Source of the DNA: Histoplasma ohiense
Taxonomy: Eukaryota; Ascomycota; Eurotiomycetes; Onygenales; Ajellomycetaceae
NCBI GenBank assembly: GCA_017607445.1
Contig: JAEVHH010000001.1
Location: 4,402,001-4,466,000, forward strand
Length of the DNA stretch: 64,000 bases
Direction: 5' to 3'
The position numbers and the translations under genes were made by a program. The notes beneath the pieces are model-generated. The model saw nothing but the letters and a program-made list of their open reading frames with translations. It searched no databases and was not told where the DNA came from. Every line of letters starts with the position of its first letter. Position 1 is the first letter of the stretch. This document shows, one piece after another, positions 32,414 through 43,650 of the stretch.

Positions 32414-33700
32414 ATCTTATAGTCCTGTGCTCTCTTTTCTGTTATGCGTCGTATTAGTGAAAAGCACTCTCTGTCACCTTTTTTTTTTTTTTTTTTTTTT
32501 TTTCCTTCCCCACCTTCTCTGGCAATATCAAAATTGACTGGTCAGTCAATAACCCGTGTTAATCTCTTTAACAGTTGGCACAGTGGCGGCGGGAAATCAT
32601 CTTAGCATTCATATTTATTATGGCGGGACAATTTACAGCCCGAACTTCTCAAGATGAGGGCCAAGCAATTCCGAGAATGCTCCCAGAGGCCCCAGGATCC
32701 GAGCAAACCGTCACAAGGGGTATTACAAAGGGCGAGGAAACAAGGTTCGTGGCTGCGTGCCACCTGTATTCTGGGCGGCAACACACCCGTATTACAGGAG
32801 TAATACGGCGTTACGCAACGCCAAGGATGCCCAGACGCTCAAGGTCATTTTCCCCTCCCTCGTTTCCTCTGGTCTTATTGCAGGCTGATTTCTTGGCCGC
32901 CCGAGGTCCCTTGTCCGCCCACTGCTTTTGGCCTTCGCGCTGTCTCAGCCTGCTCTGCTCCCTTTCTGGCCAGCAGCACCCCCTCTCCCCTCTCTGCCTC
33001 CGGCTCGTTCCATTTGCTTTTTCTCCTCCTCCTTTCCCTTTTACCGCCCAATCCCAATTCCAAAGCCTTCTTTGCCTCCTCTCCATTTTCTGATCTTCTC
33101 TCACTCTTTGTCCTCCTCCACTTTGCTGCACAACTCAAACACAACTGCTACCTAAGCTTCGTGATCGGTCTACCTCTTGCGACTCCCCGAACTATTATCA
33201 CAGAAATTCAATGTCGTGACCGGGTTTGCGATATCATTCCCTCCCGCACCCATACACCAACCAACCCAATTTCACTCGCATTTTCTTTCTTTCGTCGCAC
33301 TGGGTGACGGCGGTATTCCATTTTGAGTGGCACGAAGAGGAAAAACGCAGCAAACTATCTCGAACAGAACATCTTGTCCCCAATATCATCCCAGAACGTG
33401 TAGGTTACTCTGCTCTTCTATATTTTCAGCTTTTGTTGAACCCGTTTAGTTTCGTTGTCCCCCACCTTGACTCTCTTCTTGTTGTATACCTTTTTTTGTG
33501 ATTATTTCTCTGGCGCTCCTGCGCGACAAATTTGGATCCCGCCACTTTTGTAACTCTGCCTTTTTCCATCCACACTGATTTTGACAATCTGCTCTCAACG
33601 CCCTTTGCGTTTTGATATACTTGCAGTCCTCGCGCGTTTTATTTGTTCCCGCTTTCCGCTCCCAAGACTTGCTTGTGACAAGAATTATTTCTTGGCAGCC

Positions 33701-36235
33701 ATGTCCTCCCGCGAAAACCAAGACTCTTCCGCCCCGATGGCCCAACAGCAGCAGCATCATCAGCAACCACAGCAGTCCCAGCAATCTCCACACGAACAAT
33801 CTCAACAGCAACAGCAACAACCTCAGCAGGCTCCACAGCAAGGCTCACCTCAACAGCAACAGCCGCCTCCATCACAGCAGGTTCAGCTCTCGCCTGCCCA
33901 GCCTTCTCATCCTCCGCCACTTAACTCGCCCTCAGCGGTTCAGCAGGCTGTTGCGGCTGCTGCTGCGGCCTCAGTTGTTAATCCAGTACCCCTTCCACAA
34001 AACCTGAGCAGTGGGCCAAGTCAAAGCACTGCTGAGAACTTAGTGTGCCAATGGCAGGGTTGCCAAGACCGGCTTCCCACTGCTGAAGCCCTCTATGTGA
34101 GTGTTGTCTCCTGTTGCCGCGGCGCTATGATCCACGTGATATATACATGCTCTTGGATGTTCTTTATTTGTGTGACTTATCTTTGCTTGTTTTTTAAGTT
34201 GTGCCATGGTGGTGAAAATTATCTCCTGTCTAGCGCTAATGTATCATATCATTTAGGAGCACGTCTGTGAACGCCATGTTGGCCGTAAGAGCACCAACAA
34301 CTTGAATCTAACTTGTGGATGGGCGAATTGCCGGACAACTACTGTCAAGCGAGACCATATTACTTCGCACATTCGAGTACATGTTCCCCTGAAGCCTCAC
34401 AAGTGCGATTTCTGCGGCAAGGCGTTCAAGCGTCCACAGGATTTGAAGAAACATGTAAAGACCCACGCGGACGATTCGGTCCTCGTAAGATCCCCAGAAC
34501 CTGGCCCTGGATCCAGGCCCCCAAATGGGATGTTTGGTGTTGGCGTTGGTGCCGACGGAAAATGTAAGTCTACTGCCCTCATTTTTATCACGCCTTCACT
34601 CTATATCTGTGGCCATTTATTATTCTTTACGATGCTAATGTGAACCCTTTGATGCCAGCCCATTATTTCGAAGGTGCATTAGGACCTGTCCCCGGACAAG
34701 GCTATCCTCATGGAGCTCCACAATATTATCAAAATCCCCACCCACAGCACCCTTCCAATCAATCTTATGGAAACGTATACTACGCTGTTGGCAGCGATAC
34801 GTCGCATCAGGCCTCTTATGAGTCGAAGAAACGCGGATACGATGCTTTAAATGAGTTTTTCGGTGACTTGAAACGCCGTCAGTTCGACCCCAGCTCCTAC
34901 GCAGCGGTTGGGCAGCGACTATTAAATTTGCATGGCCTGCCCCTTCCCTTGGTTAACGGCGGTGCTGTTCCCGAGTACCAACCAATGCCAGCCATCGTTA
35001 ATGTCGGCGGCCATGGCGGCGGTTACCAGCCTGGCCCAATGCCCGCACAATCCTACCACCTCCCTCCAATGGGCAACCTTCGCACCAAGGCTGACTTGAT
35101 GAACATTGACCAGTTCCTGGAACAGATGCAGTCGACCGTTTACGAGAATGATGACCACGTTGCCGCTGCGGGAGTCGCCCAGCCAGGCGCGCATTACATC
35201 CACGGCGGGATGAGTTACCGCAATACTGGCTCGTCCCCATCTTCGACTCATATCCCGTCTAGCCACGCATCAGCGACCACCACTGCTCCCATGATGGTCT
35301 CTTCAACTACCGCCCGTTCTCCTCATACCACGCCTGCACTCACCCCTCCTTCCAGTGCCCAGTCTTACACGTCTGGCCGATCCCCCATTTCAGTCTCTTC
35401 GACGCACCATTCTGTTCCGCCTTCGCACCATCCTCAATCAAGCGCCGCCATGTATCCAACGCTTCCGGCCACAACAGCCCAGGAAAACCCCACCACCCCC
35501 TATCCAAGTATTTCAAGTGCAGCGCCGCCGTCGACTCTCAGCAGCGTATTTGAAAACGATGACCGTCGCAGATATACAGGCGGCATGCTCCAACGATCGC
35601 AACCACACAGCGCACCTGAATCATCACAAATGTACCCCCTCCCATCATCTAATGCCGAGACCACTAAATTATCTACCAATGTCATCGACCCAGCCCTCCG
35701 ACCAACAACAAAAACAGGAATATCGGGTGACACTGAGCGTGATAGCGTAAAACGCTCGTCTAGTACAACCCCAGACGCTGAGGAAGCATCCCGCGCTGCA
35801 GCCGCGGCCATTACGGCTGCAAATGCAACGGGCAGCAATGAAACCCACGGCGACTCGGTTGAACAGTGGGTTGCCAATGTGCGCCTCCTGGAGAAACTAC
35901 GTTTGTATATTTATGAACGACTCAGCCGTGGTGATTATGAGGAGGAGAATTATACTGATTCTACTGATGTTCCCTCGAGAGAGATCGACAACCACAACAA
36001 GGACAGCCCTGACGTTAGTGAGAGGATGGAAGGTATTGAACTTGGAGACCGAGCGTCATCGTCGGGCGCAGCTTCTGGCTCGGATATGAATATCGATAGG
36101 CAAGGATCTGAGGAGCGACAAAAGCAGCAACAGGGAGGTAACTCCCCGCATGATAATATAAAGTCAGATCCGCGGGAGGCACGGCATGGGGCAAGTCTGT
36201 ATCCAGTTCTAAAGATGGATTTTGAGGAGACTTGA
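33701..36235 (+). CDS. pacC: PacC/Rim101 ambient-pH zinc-finger transcription factor
   Basis: Exons 33701-34096, 34257-34563 and 34659-36235 give 759 residues. Residues 15-60 are Gln-rich (CAG/CAA tracts). Three C2H2 fingers follow: C116/C121/H134/H139 (split by intron 1), C152/C157/H170/H174 and C182/C185/H198/H202, with the linker HVPLKPHKC, all as in PacC. A Ser/Thr/Pro-rich middle follows. Near residues 635-664 is QWVANVRLLEKLRLYIYERL, then an acidic run, resembling the signalling-protease box where alkaline pH triggers proteolytic activation by the Pal pathway. The C-terminus ends LYPVLKMDFEET. The factor binds GCCARG, activates alkaline genes and represses acid genes. Upstream sites suggest autoregulation. 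Longer than the 678-residue Aspergillus nidulans protein, mainly through low-complexity insertions. Confidence 0.96.
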
Positions 36236-36928
36236 TTTTCTCATTGAAATTAACTTTTGTGATCTCACCTTCCCCGTTTCGTTGCGTTGTGTTTCTTTTC
36301 TTTTTCTTTCTTTTTTTTTTAAAAAAAAAAAAATTAAATTATTTTTACGGTCTTCTCGCTTGATACTTGATATTATACACCGATTCCTATTGTGTCTCCT
36401 TTTCTCTTTCTCTTTTTTCTCTTTTTCTCTTTCTTTTTTTCTTTTTTTCTTATTACTCCCTTATGTCGCATTTTTCTATTATTCCAATATTACGTGATTC
36501 TTTACGAGCAGGCTAGTCTGCGGGTCGAATTTGAAACTTGAGTCTTGTGCCACGATGATATTTGTTCCCTCTTACGTTTTTTCATTTTCATTCTATCTCT
36601 CTCATCTTCGAAATGTATATCTCACCTAGTTGCTCAGTTTCTTAGTATTACTAACCTAACCTAACCAAATCTAACTCACCACTCTTAGTTTCTACTCTTT
36701 TTTTTTTTTTTTTTTTTTTTATACCTTTGTCAGTGTCACTTTTCCTTATTTATCTTCCAGTGAGGAACCATGGGTGTAGTCCGTTTCTTTTCTTTCGTCT
36801 CGGTTCAGGATGAATGATTTATATTATCATTATGATTATGACGAGTGTTTATGTATGCTTTCTTTGGTTTCTTTGGTTTCTTTGGTCTCAATTTATTCTG
36901 TACTTTTTAGGCTCTTCAATTTTCTCGT

Positions 36929-36959
<31 letters not shown>

Positions 36960-38975
36960 CTATATACGTATAGTTAAACCCGACCTTTTGTTTCTAACAA
37001 ATAGATGAAAAGCAATGAAAAGAGCTCTATGGGAATTGTCGATGATGGTGATGATGGTGATGATGGTGATGATGATGATGTGATGACGCCAAGATCAAAC
37101 CAATGAAGCTGCCCAAGCTCACACAAAGCATGCCGGGCATGAGCTTATTTGGACAAGCTTTTTTCGTTCTTTTGTTCTTGCCTTTCCAGTCGGTTTGTTG
37201 GCAAGCCGCAACTCAAAATCATCATACTTTCGGCAGGGGAGAATCGGTTATTTTGCTCCTCTCTGTACGGAACCCCGCAAAGCGCCGTGTCCACCCGAGC
37301 AGTGGGCAGGAAGAAAGAGCCCTAGAGCCCTTCCCTCCCTCCCTGTTCAGCGCAAGCTGGGAGGAAATAATAGCCTGTCCGGGGAGGGGCCCGCAGTTAG
37401 CCCATCTTAAGTACGGATAGCCACCGCGAATACAGATTTAGAGGTGCACCTGGGAAATTTCACCCATGCCGAGTTTGGCTAACGGGCTCCCCACGGATTA
37501 TCCAGGCACTTGGATATCTACAAAGGAGAGCCTGAGACAACAGAAAAGAATCGAGGGGAGGTTTTGTAAGAGGGTAGGGAGTCATGCCTATTGTGGAATG
37601 TAGGCGTATCAATTGTTACTTTTGATTGCTTTAATTTAGATACAGTGCGAAAGCTGGAGAGGGTAATAGATCAGTGTGGTGTTGCTTCAATGACCCTTTT
37701 CATTCAATGCAAAACGTTCCCATTATTCTTTTGCTTTTATCGGTCCCTTAACTAGGGATCTTATTGCATTTGCCCTGGACCGGGCTGTCGTTCGACTTAT
37801 ATACATTACATAGCTTCGTAGCCTGCCCATGGGCCACCGTTTAATCCCCACAGAGTAAAAAAAAAAAAAAAAATATTGGCCTAGTCTAAATAGGCAAGTC
37901 AAACAAAGTATATAGATCACCAAGACCATTTTCGGGTAATGTTGGTAAACTTTGGGGATATTTCGCGAAAGGGGGAGTTTGAAATAGGGTTTTACATTTC
38001 TTTCCCTTCAAAGAACTGGAAAAGAAATGAGCGAGAAAGGAAGCGAAGAAAAGAGGGGGGAAAGAGAAAGGAAGAGAGAGAGAGGCCCCAAGGAGAATTG
38101 AAAAAACTATACTTATCATTATATCATCACTGTGCGAAGGTAGTAGTTCAATCGATGGAAACGAGCAACAACAACCGCGGGTGTTTGTCTCATGGAGATC
38201 ATTTATTTACTGGCGCGTCATTCTCGCGGCAAACAGCCTTCCAACCTCCACCGCAGAGCCTCCTCCACCACCGTCGACTCCCAAACATCATCCCGCCTTC
38301 ACGTCACCTCTATCGCATTGCAAAGGGACGCCAATTGACACCACCCACCAACCAGCTTCAAAGGGCAACTCGTGCAGATCCCTGTTTGCGAACGTTTTAT
38401 TTACGACTTCACTCTCCTGGAACCAAGGTTTCGCCTGGCGGTTATAATTCGGGTCACCCGAGAAATTCCAAGACTCCATTTTTTTTATTTTTTTTTTTTA
38501 TTTTTTATCTTTTTGGGTTTTCGCCTGACCTTTTGCGCACCAAGTGGTGGCAACAAACAAACTTCCCGGATTTCACAAACATTTTCCATTCATGTATCTT
38601 ATCTCCTCGTCATTTTCCCCTGCTCTTCCCATTCAATCTATCTACGCTCCCGTATAAGCTGCGAGCAGCCCAACGCGAAAAGAAAGGGCCTCTCCTCACT
38701 ATCGCCAACAAGAAACAGAACCATCCACAAATCGCTTTTTCGGCCTCATCGCGCAAAAACATACCCAGATCTCGAACACCCACTCTCGAATTTTCCCCGT
38801 TTTTCCCAACCGTTTTCTCACGCTATTCTGATCGACAAACCACCTCCTCCCCGGGTCGCCGATAACGTGGCGCGCACTTGCCTGACAGCACAGTGTGTAC
38901 CCCCTGGGTTCGCGATACTGTGGATTTTGACTGCGGAAAACAATTCCTTGATAACCGGCTGCTAGAAAACAAAAT
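36236..38975. other. Intergenic region between pacC and the forkhead gene
   Basis: The left part (36.24-36.9 kb) is a T/C-rich 3' flank with poly-T runs. A (CTAAC)3 tract lies at 36651-36665, a (TA)n run near 36934-36960, and a GATGGT-type tandem near 37043-37080. The right part (37.9-38.97 kb) is probably the promoter and leader of the forkhead gene. A 308-codon frame at 37939-38865 stays open but reads as simple basic/Ser/Pro/Phe-rich sequence with no family motif, so it is not called. Confidence 0.4.
37043..37080. repeat. GATGGT/GAT microsatellite
   Basis: Tandem GATGATGGT-type units followed by GAT repeats. Imperfect trinucleotide repeat in an intergenic region. Confidence 0.6.
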
Positions 38976-41614
38976 ATGGCGCCGTCAACGAAGCGTCGTA
39001 CCCGGCGCAAAGACGTTGGATTGCAGGAAACTCCAGAAACAGATCTGTTGGATTCCTCGCCCACTTGTCGAACTGCGAAGAAACGCAAGGTATTTTCTTC
39101 CTTATTATCAGTGCCATTCGGTTTGGTTGCACCATTCTCTGCCGCTGGTAGTTTATTCACGGACCAACGTTCGCTAATTTTGGGTCCTTTTCTTGCCTAC
39201 GTTTTAGATTGACCATCCCCGCTCGCTGTCGCTGTCGCTGCCGCTAGAGAAGACTCCGGAACCCGTTTCTGTTGATGAATCGGACGACTCCAGCACCGAA
39301 AATGATATTGCAACCAACAAGGACCTGGTGGATTCCGTGATAGCTTGTCTTGATGTCTCGGATGACCCGGTGGCTGTCATGGACGAGTACTCGAATATCA
39401 AGAATGAACGCGAGAACCCAGAAAGTGTGAAGGCCTACGCTAAGATCGCAGGCCGTGACTGGACTTACTACATGAAAGGTCTACATATCAACATCGGGCG
39501 TCCTCCGGACCGGGATCAGAGGATATATGCTCAGTCGAGCCCCCTCGTCGCTTCCGCCCAGGCGATGCCGGAGGTGCATATCGATTTGGGTCCGAACAAA
39601 TTTGTCTCAAGGTTACATGCAGAGATTCTGTTCAACAGCCAGGAGCCTACTGGCTGGCATATTCGCGTCAATGGACGCAATGGGATTCGATTGAACACCC
39701 AAATAGTAAAGCGAGGAACCATCTCACGGATTACGTGCGGTGATGTCATCGAGATCGCAGGCACACAGATGATGTTCGTAACCCCGGACGTACGTGCCGT
39801 TATCCATCCTTTCTTCGTGGATAAATGCCAGCGCTTGGTTGCGGGGGATGATGTTGCCAGCTGGGACGAGTCTCAACATGCGCACCCAGACCAGGTCCGC
39901 AGCAAGGCCAGCCGGACGGCCGCCCATTTCGACCAAGATCATCGCCACAATCCAGGCACTGGAAATGGCACAGAGCCCACTCCAGCAACGAAGGCGGCTT
40001 CGTCTTACCACAAGGATCGGCAAATTACACCACCACCTCGCCCCCGATCACCGAACACAGCTGATGCCCCCCCTCCCAAACCATCCCCGCTCTACAATCG
40101 CGGCATGATGTTGGAGAGCACAGAAGATATTGATTATAGCAACGATTCGGCGAAGGATCTAAAGCCGCCGTATAGCTATGCTACGATGATCGCACAAGCC
40201 ATTTTCTCGACAGAAGAGGAAAAGTTAACACTAAGCAAAATTTACGCGTATATTACTGAAAAATATGCATTTTATCGGCATACAAACTCGGGATGGCAGG
40301 TTCGTCAACCCCTAATTTTCATAGTCAATAATAAAGAAGTTTTTTATGTCATTTTTGACATCTGTTGCTAACAGAAATTTGCAGAACTCCATCCGCCATA
40401 ACCTTTCTTTGAATAAGGCATTTCAAAAAGTCCCCCGCCGCACTGACGAGCCTGGAAAGGGCATGAAATGGCAAATTGCCCCCGAATTCCGACAAGAATA
40501 CTGGAACAAACAAACCCGGAGGAGTAATAACCAACAGTCATCAGCCCCCTCCTCACCTGTCGGCAAGGAAAGCAAAGACGGCTCCCGTTCTGCGAATGGC
40601 CAAACAGGCTACGATAAAAGTTTCGAAAGCTCGTTCCCCACAAGCAACCCATCGCCACAGATGACATCGCCCGGATTTAACTCGTTCTCCGTTGCCCCCG
40701 CTGAAGCTTATACCCCGGAGCGCAAGACTCGCGGCGACCGTGACGCCAACGGCCGTAGCAACGCAGACTACGGCGATCAACAGTCCCCCTTACCCAGCCG
40801 TCCACGCAGCAACAATCCCAATCGCGCATACGGCCTCTCAGATCACATCAGCGGCTCGCCGCCTGTATTATCGTCATCCTTCTTCGACGATGCAACGTCG
40901 ATGATCACGCCTGCTCCGCGCCGCCACCAGCCCCTCCTCGCCCCGCCCAGCACGGCGCAAATCCCGTCGAAATTCATGCCAATGAGCTCACCTGCACAGT
41001 TCTGGAAGTTCGCGGAGCTCGGCAATACCCCCGGCCGCGTGTCGGATATGAGCCCGTTGCATGGTGGTGGCTACGGCCATGGTCGAGCTGGCGGTGGCAT
41101 GGGGGGAGGGGCTGGAGGGGGGGGATCAGGCAGGGGATCTGCGGATGGACTGAATGCTATCCCTAGCAGTAGTCCGCCGCCGCCGAATCTGGGCAGCCCG
41201 AGTAAACCGGGTAGTGGGCCCGGGTTAGGGGGTCGGCCACTTGGTTCGAGACTTGCGGATAGTAAGTCGAATGGTCTCGATGGGCGGTTGCCTCGAGCAG
41301 CTAATAGTCACCGTCATTCTGGCGGTGATAACCGTGATGAGGATGATGACGACGATGAGGATGAAATTGGGGAGTTTGACCTTGCTCGGTAGGTTCTTTT
41401 TCTTCCCCTCCCTCGCCCCCTTGTATTCCTTCATTTTCCTCTCTCTTCACTTCCTTTTTCCTGGAGTCTTCTCCTTCCTTAGCAAACGTCTCAAGGACTA
41501 ACAAGTTTTCTTCTTTTTTCCTCTTTTCTTGTGGCTAGGGGTTTCCAACCGATTGGCAGCTACCATCGGCAAATAAATGCAACAAAAGCCAGCGCAAGCG
41601 CATCGACTTCTTAG
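38976..41614 (+). CDS. Forkhead transcription factor with FHA domain (Fkh1/Fkh2-like)
   Basis: Exons 38976-39089, 39208-40299, 40385-41388 and probably 41539-41614 give 761 residues. The N-terminus is basic (STKRRTRRK). An FHA domain (about 126-230) has the marks HINIGRPPD, NKFVSRLHAEI (Ser-Arg-x-x-His signature) and NGIRLNTQ. The forkhead domain (about 350-445) has KPPYSYATMIAQAI, LTLSKIYAYITEKYAFYR, then across intron 2 GWQNSIRHNLSLNKAFQKVP and KGMKWQI. Yeast Fkh1/2 drive the G2/M CLB2 cluster and silencing; a similar role is inferred. The tail is Gly-rich then acidic. Without the last splice the frame stops at TAG 41390-41392. A GTAGGT donor, ACTAAC branch and GGCTAG acceptor instead join it to GFQPIGSYHRQ and a further short tail, which I prefer. 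Confidence 0.92.
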
Positions 41615-43650
41615 AGAATTCCCGACCTGCTATTAGAACGTTTGGTAGCAAAAATAATAATTATTATTATAAACATGACATCGAGCCATGAGAGGTGAGA
41701 CTGAGATGGGGATCACAGTGGTTGCAAGAACAAGAAGATGAAAAGAAAGAAAGGGAAACAAATCACAAAAGAAATAGCAGGTTTTATTTTTCCCTTCATA
41801 GGAAATCTAATCACCGCTGTTGTGTTTCCAAGCCGCCCAAATACCACAACCAACCCTCTCATACAAACACATCTGCGCCGCCTTCCACACGCCACTCTTA
41901 TCGCTGTATGCCATTCGGACCCATCACCACCACCATCACCACCACCATCATCATCATCATCATCATCATTACCATTATTATTATATCTGTTGAAGCCTAT
42001 CCCTTGTATCAGTATCGATGGAACGTCTGCGCTAGCAACCATTTATTTTTATATCTACCTACCTCTATCTATTTTTCACCCTTTCTCCTCTTCTCCATAC
42101 TATTTTTTCTTCTTCTTTTTTTCGTTCATTTCTCATCCCTTCCGTATCCCTTGATACAAAAATTAATATGTTGAACAACGCGATAACGAAATGATTCGAT
42201 CAATGATGTGGTTTTATTTTTTTGGTGTTTCTACTCAAGTTTCTCTTCTTTGATTATTATTATTATTAAAATTATTAGTTTTCTTCTTCTTTTTACACTT
42301 TCCCTTCTCCAAATAATTTCAAAAACCGGCTTTGATAGTTTGCTTGTCGCTTTTAGAGAGCTTGAATGGAAGGATCAAGATTTTTTTTTTTTCCTTTTAA
42401 CTTCTTGCTCTTGACTTCGGACTGCGATCGAATCGCACAGTGGGCTGAGATATTATATGTTGTTTTATTTTTATTTTTATTTTTGATTGTTCCGCTATAA
42501 TTGTTGCGGATATGATGATGTTTCCCCCCTCATTTATCCAGTCATCTGTTCCATTTGGTGTTTTTCTCATCCTGTTTGATATGGTTTTTTACGTTGTTCG
42601 TATCTTTGCCAGACTGAGGTTTCTAGGCAGGTGTGGTGTGGGTATGGGTTGTAATACTCATTAGCTCTTTTCCATTTGATTCTTCAACGACGAAGTTATT
42701 TTTTTTTTTCTTCTCTGGGATGCGGTTGAAGTTTCGTGCGTCCCTAACCCCCCCTTCCGCGGCTCCCTGGTCCGTCTCCTTATTTGCTTCCAGGTTTTCC
42801 TTTTCTCGTTTTCCTCTTGGTGGGATTTGAAGCGGAAAAGGTGTTTATTTGCTTTTGCTGAAAGGAGGGGGTATATGTCTCTATTATTGAATCTGTTTAG
42901 ACTTGTTCGGTGATGTACTGCGGCCTGCTTGATGAGGTGATGAAGGACAAGGAAAGATTTATTCTTATTACCTGCCTCGTTTGCCTCTCTCACAGGGTTG
43001 TTGACTTTCATTCTTATTATCCAACGATTATTGCTTTGAAGTGTCGTCGGATGAGTAGTAGTTACTTGTTCTTTCCTTGCTAAACCACTATTACTAGCGA
43101 TACCTACATATAATGGATTACATTGTTATTGCGCGTTGCATCCATGGATAGTAAGTAATCCGGTGTGTGACAGGTCTGAGTATGGCAGGGCAAGGATATG
43201 GGAGAACTTTAAATAAATAGCCAGACTTGATCAATTCGAATAAAAGCGTCCTGATATCTTTTGGCGAAATGCCGAGTGGCTGACTCAGGCTTGGCTTGCC
43301 GGGCTAGCACCTATTTCCAGTGCTGCTTTCTTCCGTCATTAATTTCATCTGTGGATGCATGGTAGGTAGGAACTGGTATATACACGGGCTCCCGGTTGTG
43401 TCCTGAAGTGCTCTGACAACCTTCTCTCCACCAGTTAGCCTCTCAGTCCAGTCGGTGCAGTGCATAGTTGATGGCCCCATTGAGGAGAGTTTAAAAGAGT
43501 TTTCTCGTTTCCAGGAAGGATCAAGACAATTATACCCTCGAAAGACAAAGCAGCTTTATGTGATAGCTAGCTTGCTGCGACATATAACCATTCTATATGG
43601 TTTGTCAACGTCTCCTCAACGCCCAAGCGCTTGTCTAGCCGCCGCCCAAA
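41615..43650. other. Intergenic region after the forkhead gene
   Basis: About 2 kb of pyrimidine-rich 3' flank, simple repeats and the promoter of the metalloprotease gene. ACC/ATC-type trinucleotide repeats span about 41925-41970 and T runs occur near 42380 and 42700. Open frames in it are Phe/Ser/Leu or Ile runs produced by the base bias. No gene is supported. Confidence 0.45.
41925..41970. repeat. CCA/CAT trinucleotide microsatellite
   Basis: CACCACCAT-type units grade into (ATC)n. It lies in the 3' flank of the forkhead gene, outside its coding sequence. Confidence 0.6.

Larger units (their letters stand above)
28694..33700. other. Five-kb divergent intergenic region between BCK1 and pacC
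   Basis: The largest gap in the window; it must hold both promoters and long leaders. 29.1-29.75 kb is relatively GC-rich and open on both strands, but with no coding signs. From 30.0 to 31.2 kb it is AT-rich, with an A run near 30414 and a TATG tandem at 30567-30587. GCCAAG sites occur at 31261, 31301, 32660 and 32820, plus the dense array at 32354-32413. Inverted repeats lie at 32002-32033 and 32244-32264. A poly-T run of about 25 lies near 32479-32503. From 32.8 to 33.7 kb the plus strand is strongly pyrimidine-rich, consistent with a long pacC leader. No gene is supported. Confidence 0.5.

Noticed and set aside
33446..33841. Minus-strand Leu-rich frame over the pacC N-terminus
   Set aside because: Leu runs are the antisense reading of the CAG/CAA tracts encoding the PacC Gln-rich segment.
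36651..36665. CTAAC tandem resembling telomeric DNA
   Set aside because: Only three pentamer units and not the TTAGGG/CCCTAA repeat of filamentous fungi; ordinary simple sequence.
37939..38865. 308-codon plus-strand open frame before the forkhead gene
   Set aside because: Residues are runs of Arg/Glu then Phe/Ser/Pro produced by purine- and pyrimidine-rich DNA; no domain, and the start lies within what looks like the forkhead promoter and leader.
41713..42174. Open frames in the forkhead 3' flank
   Set aside because: Ile/Thr or Asp/Gly runs come from the ACC/ATC microsatellite and Phe runs from T-rich DNA.
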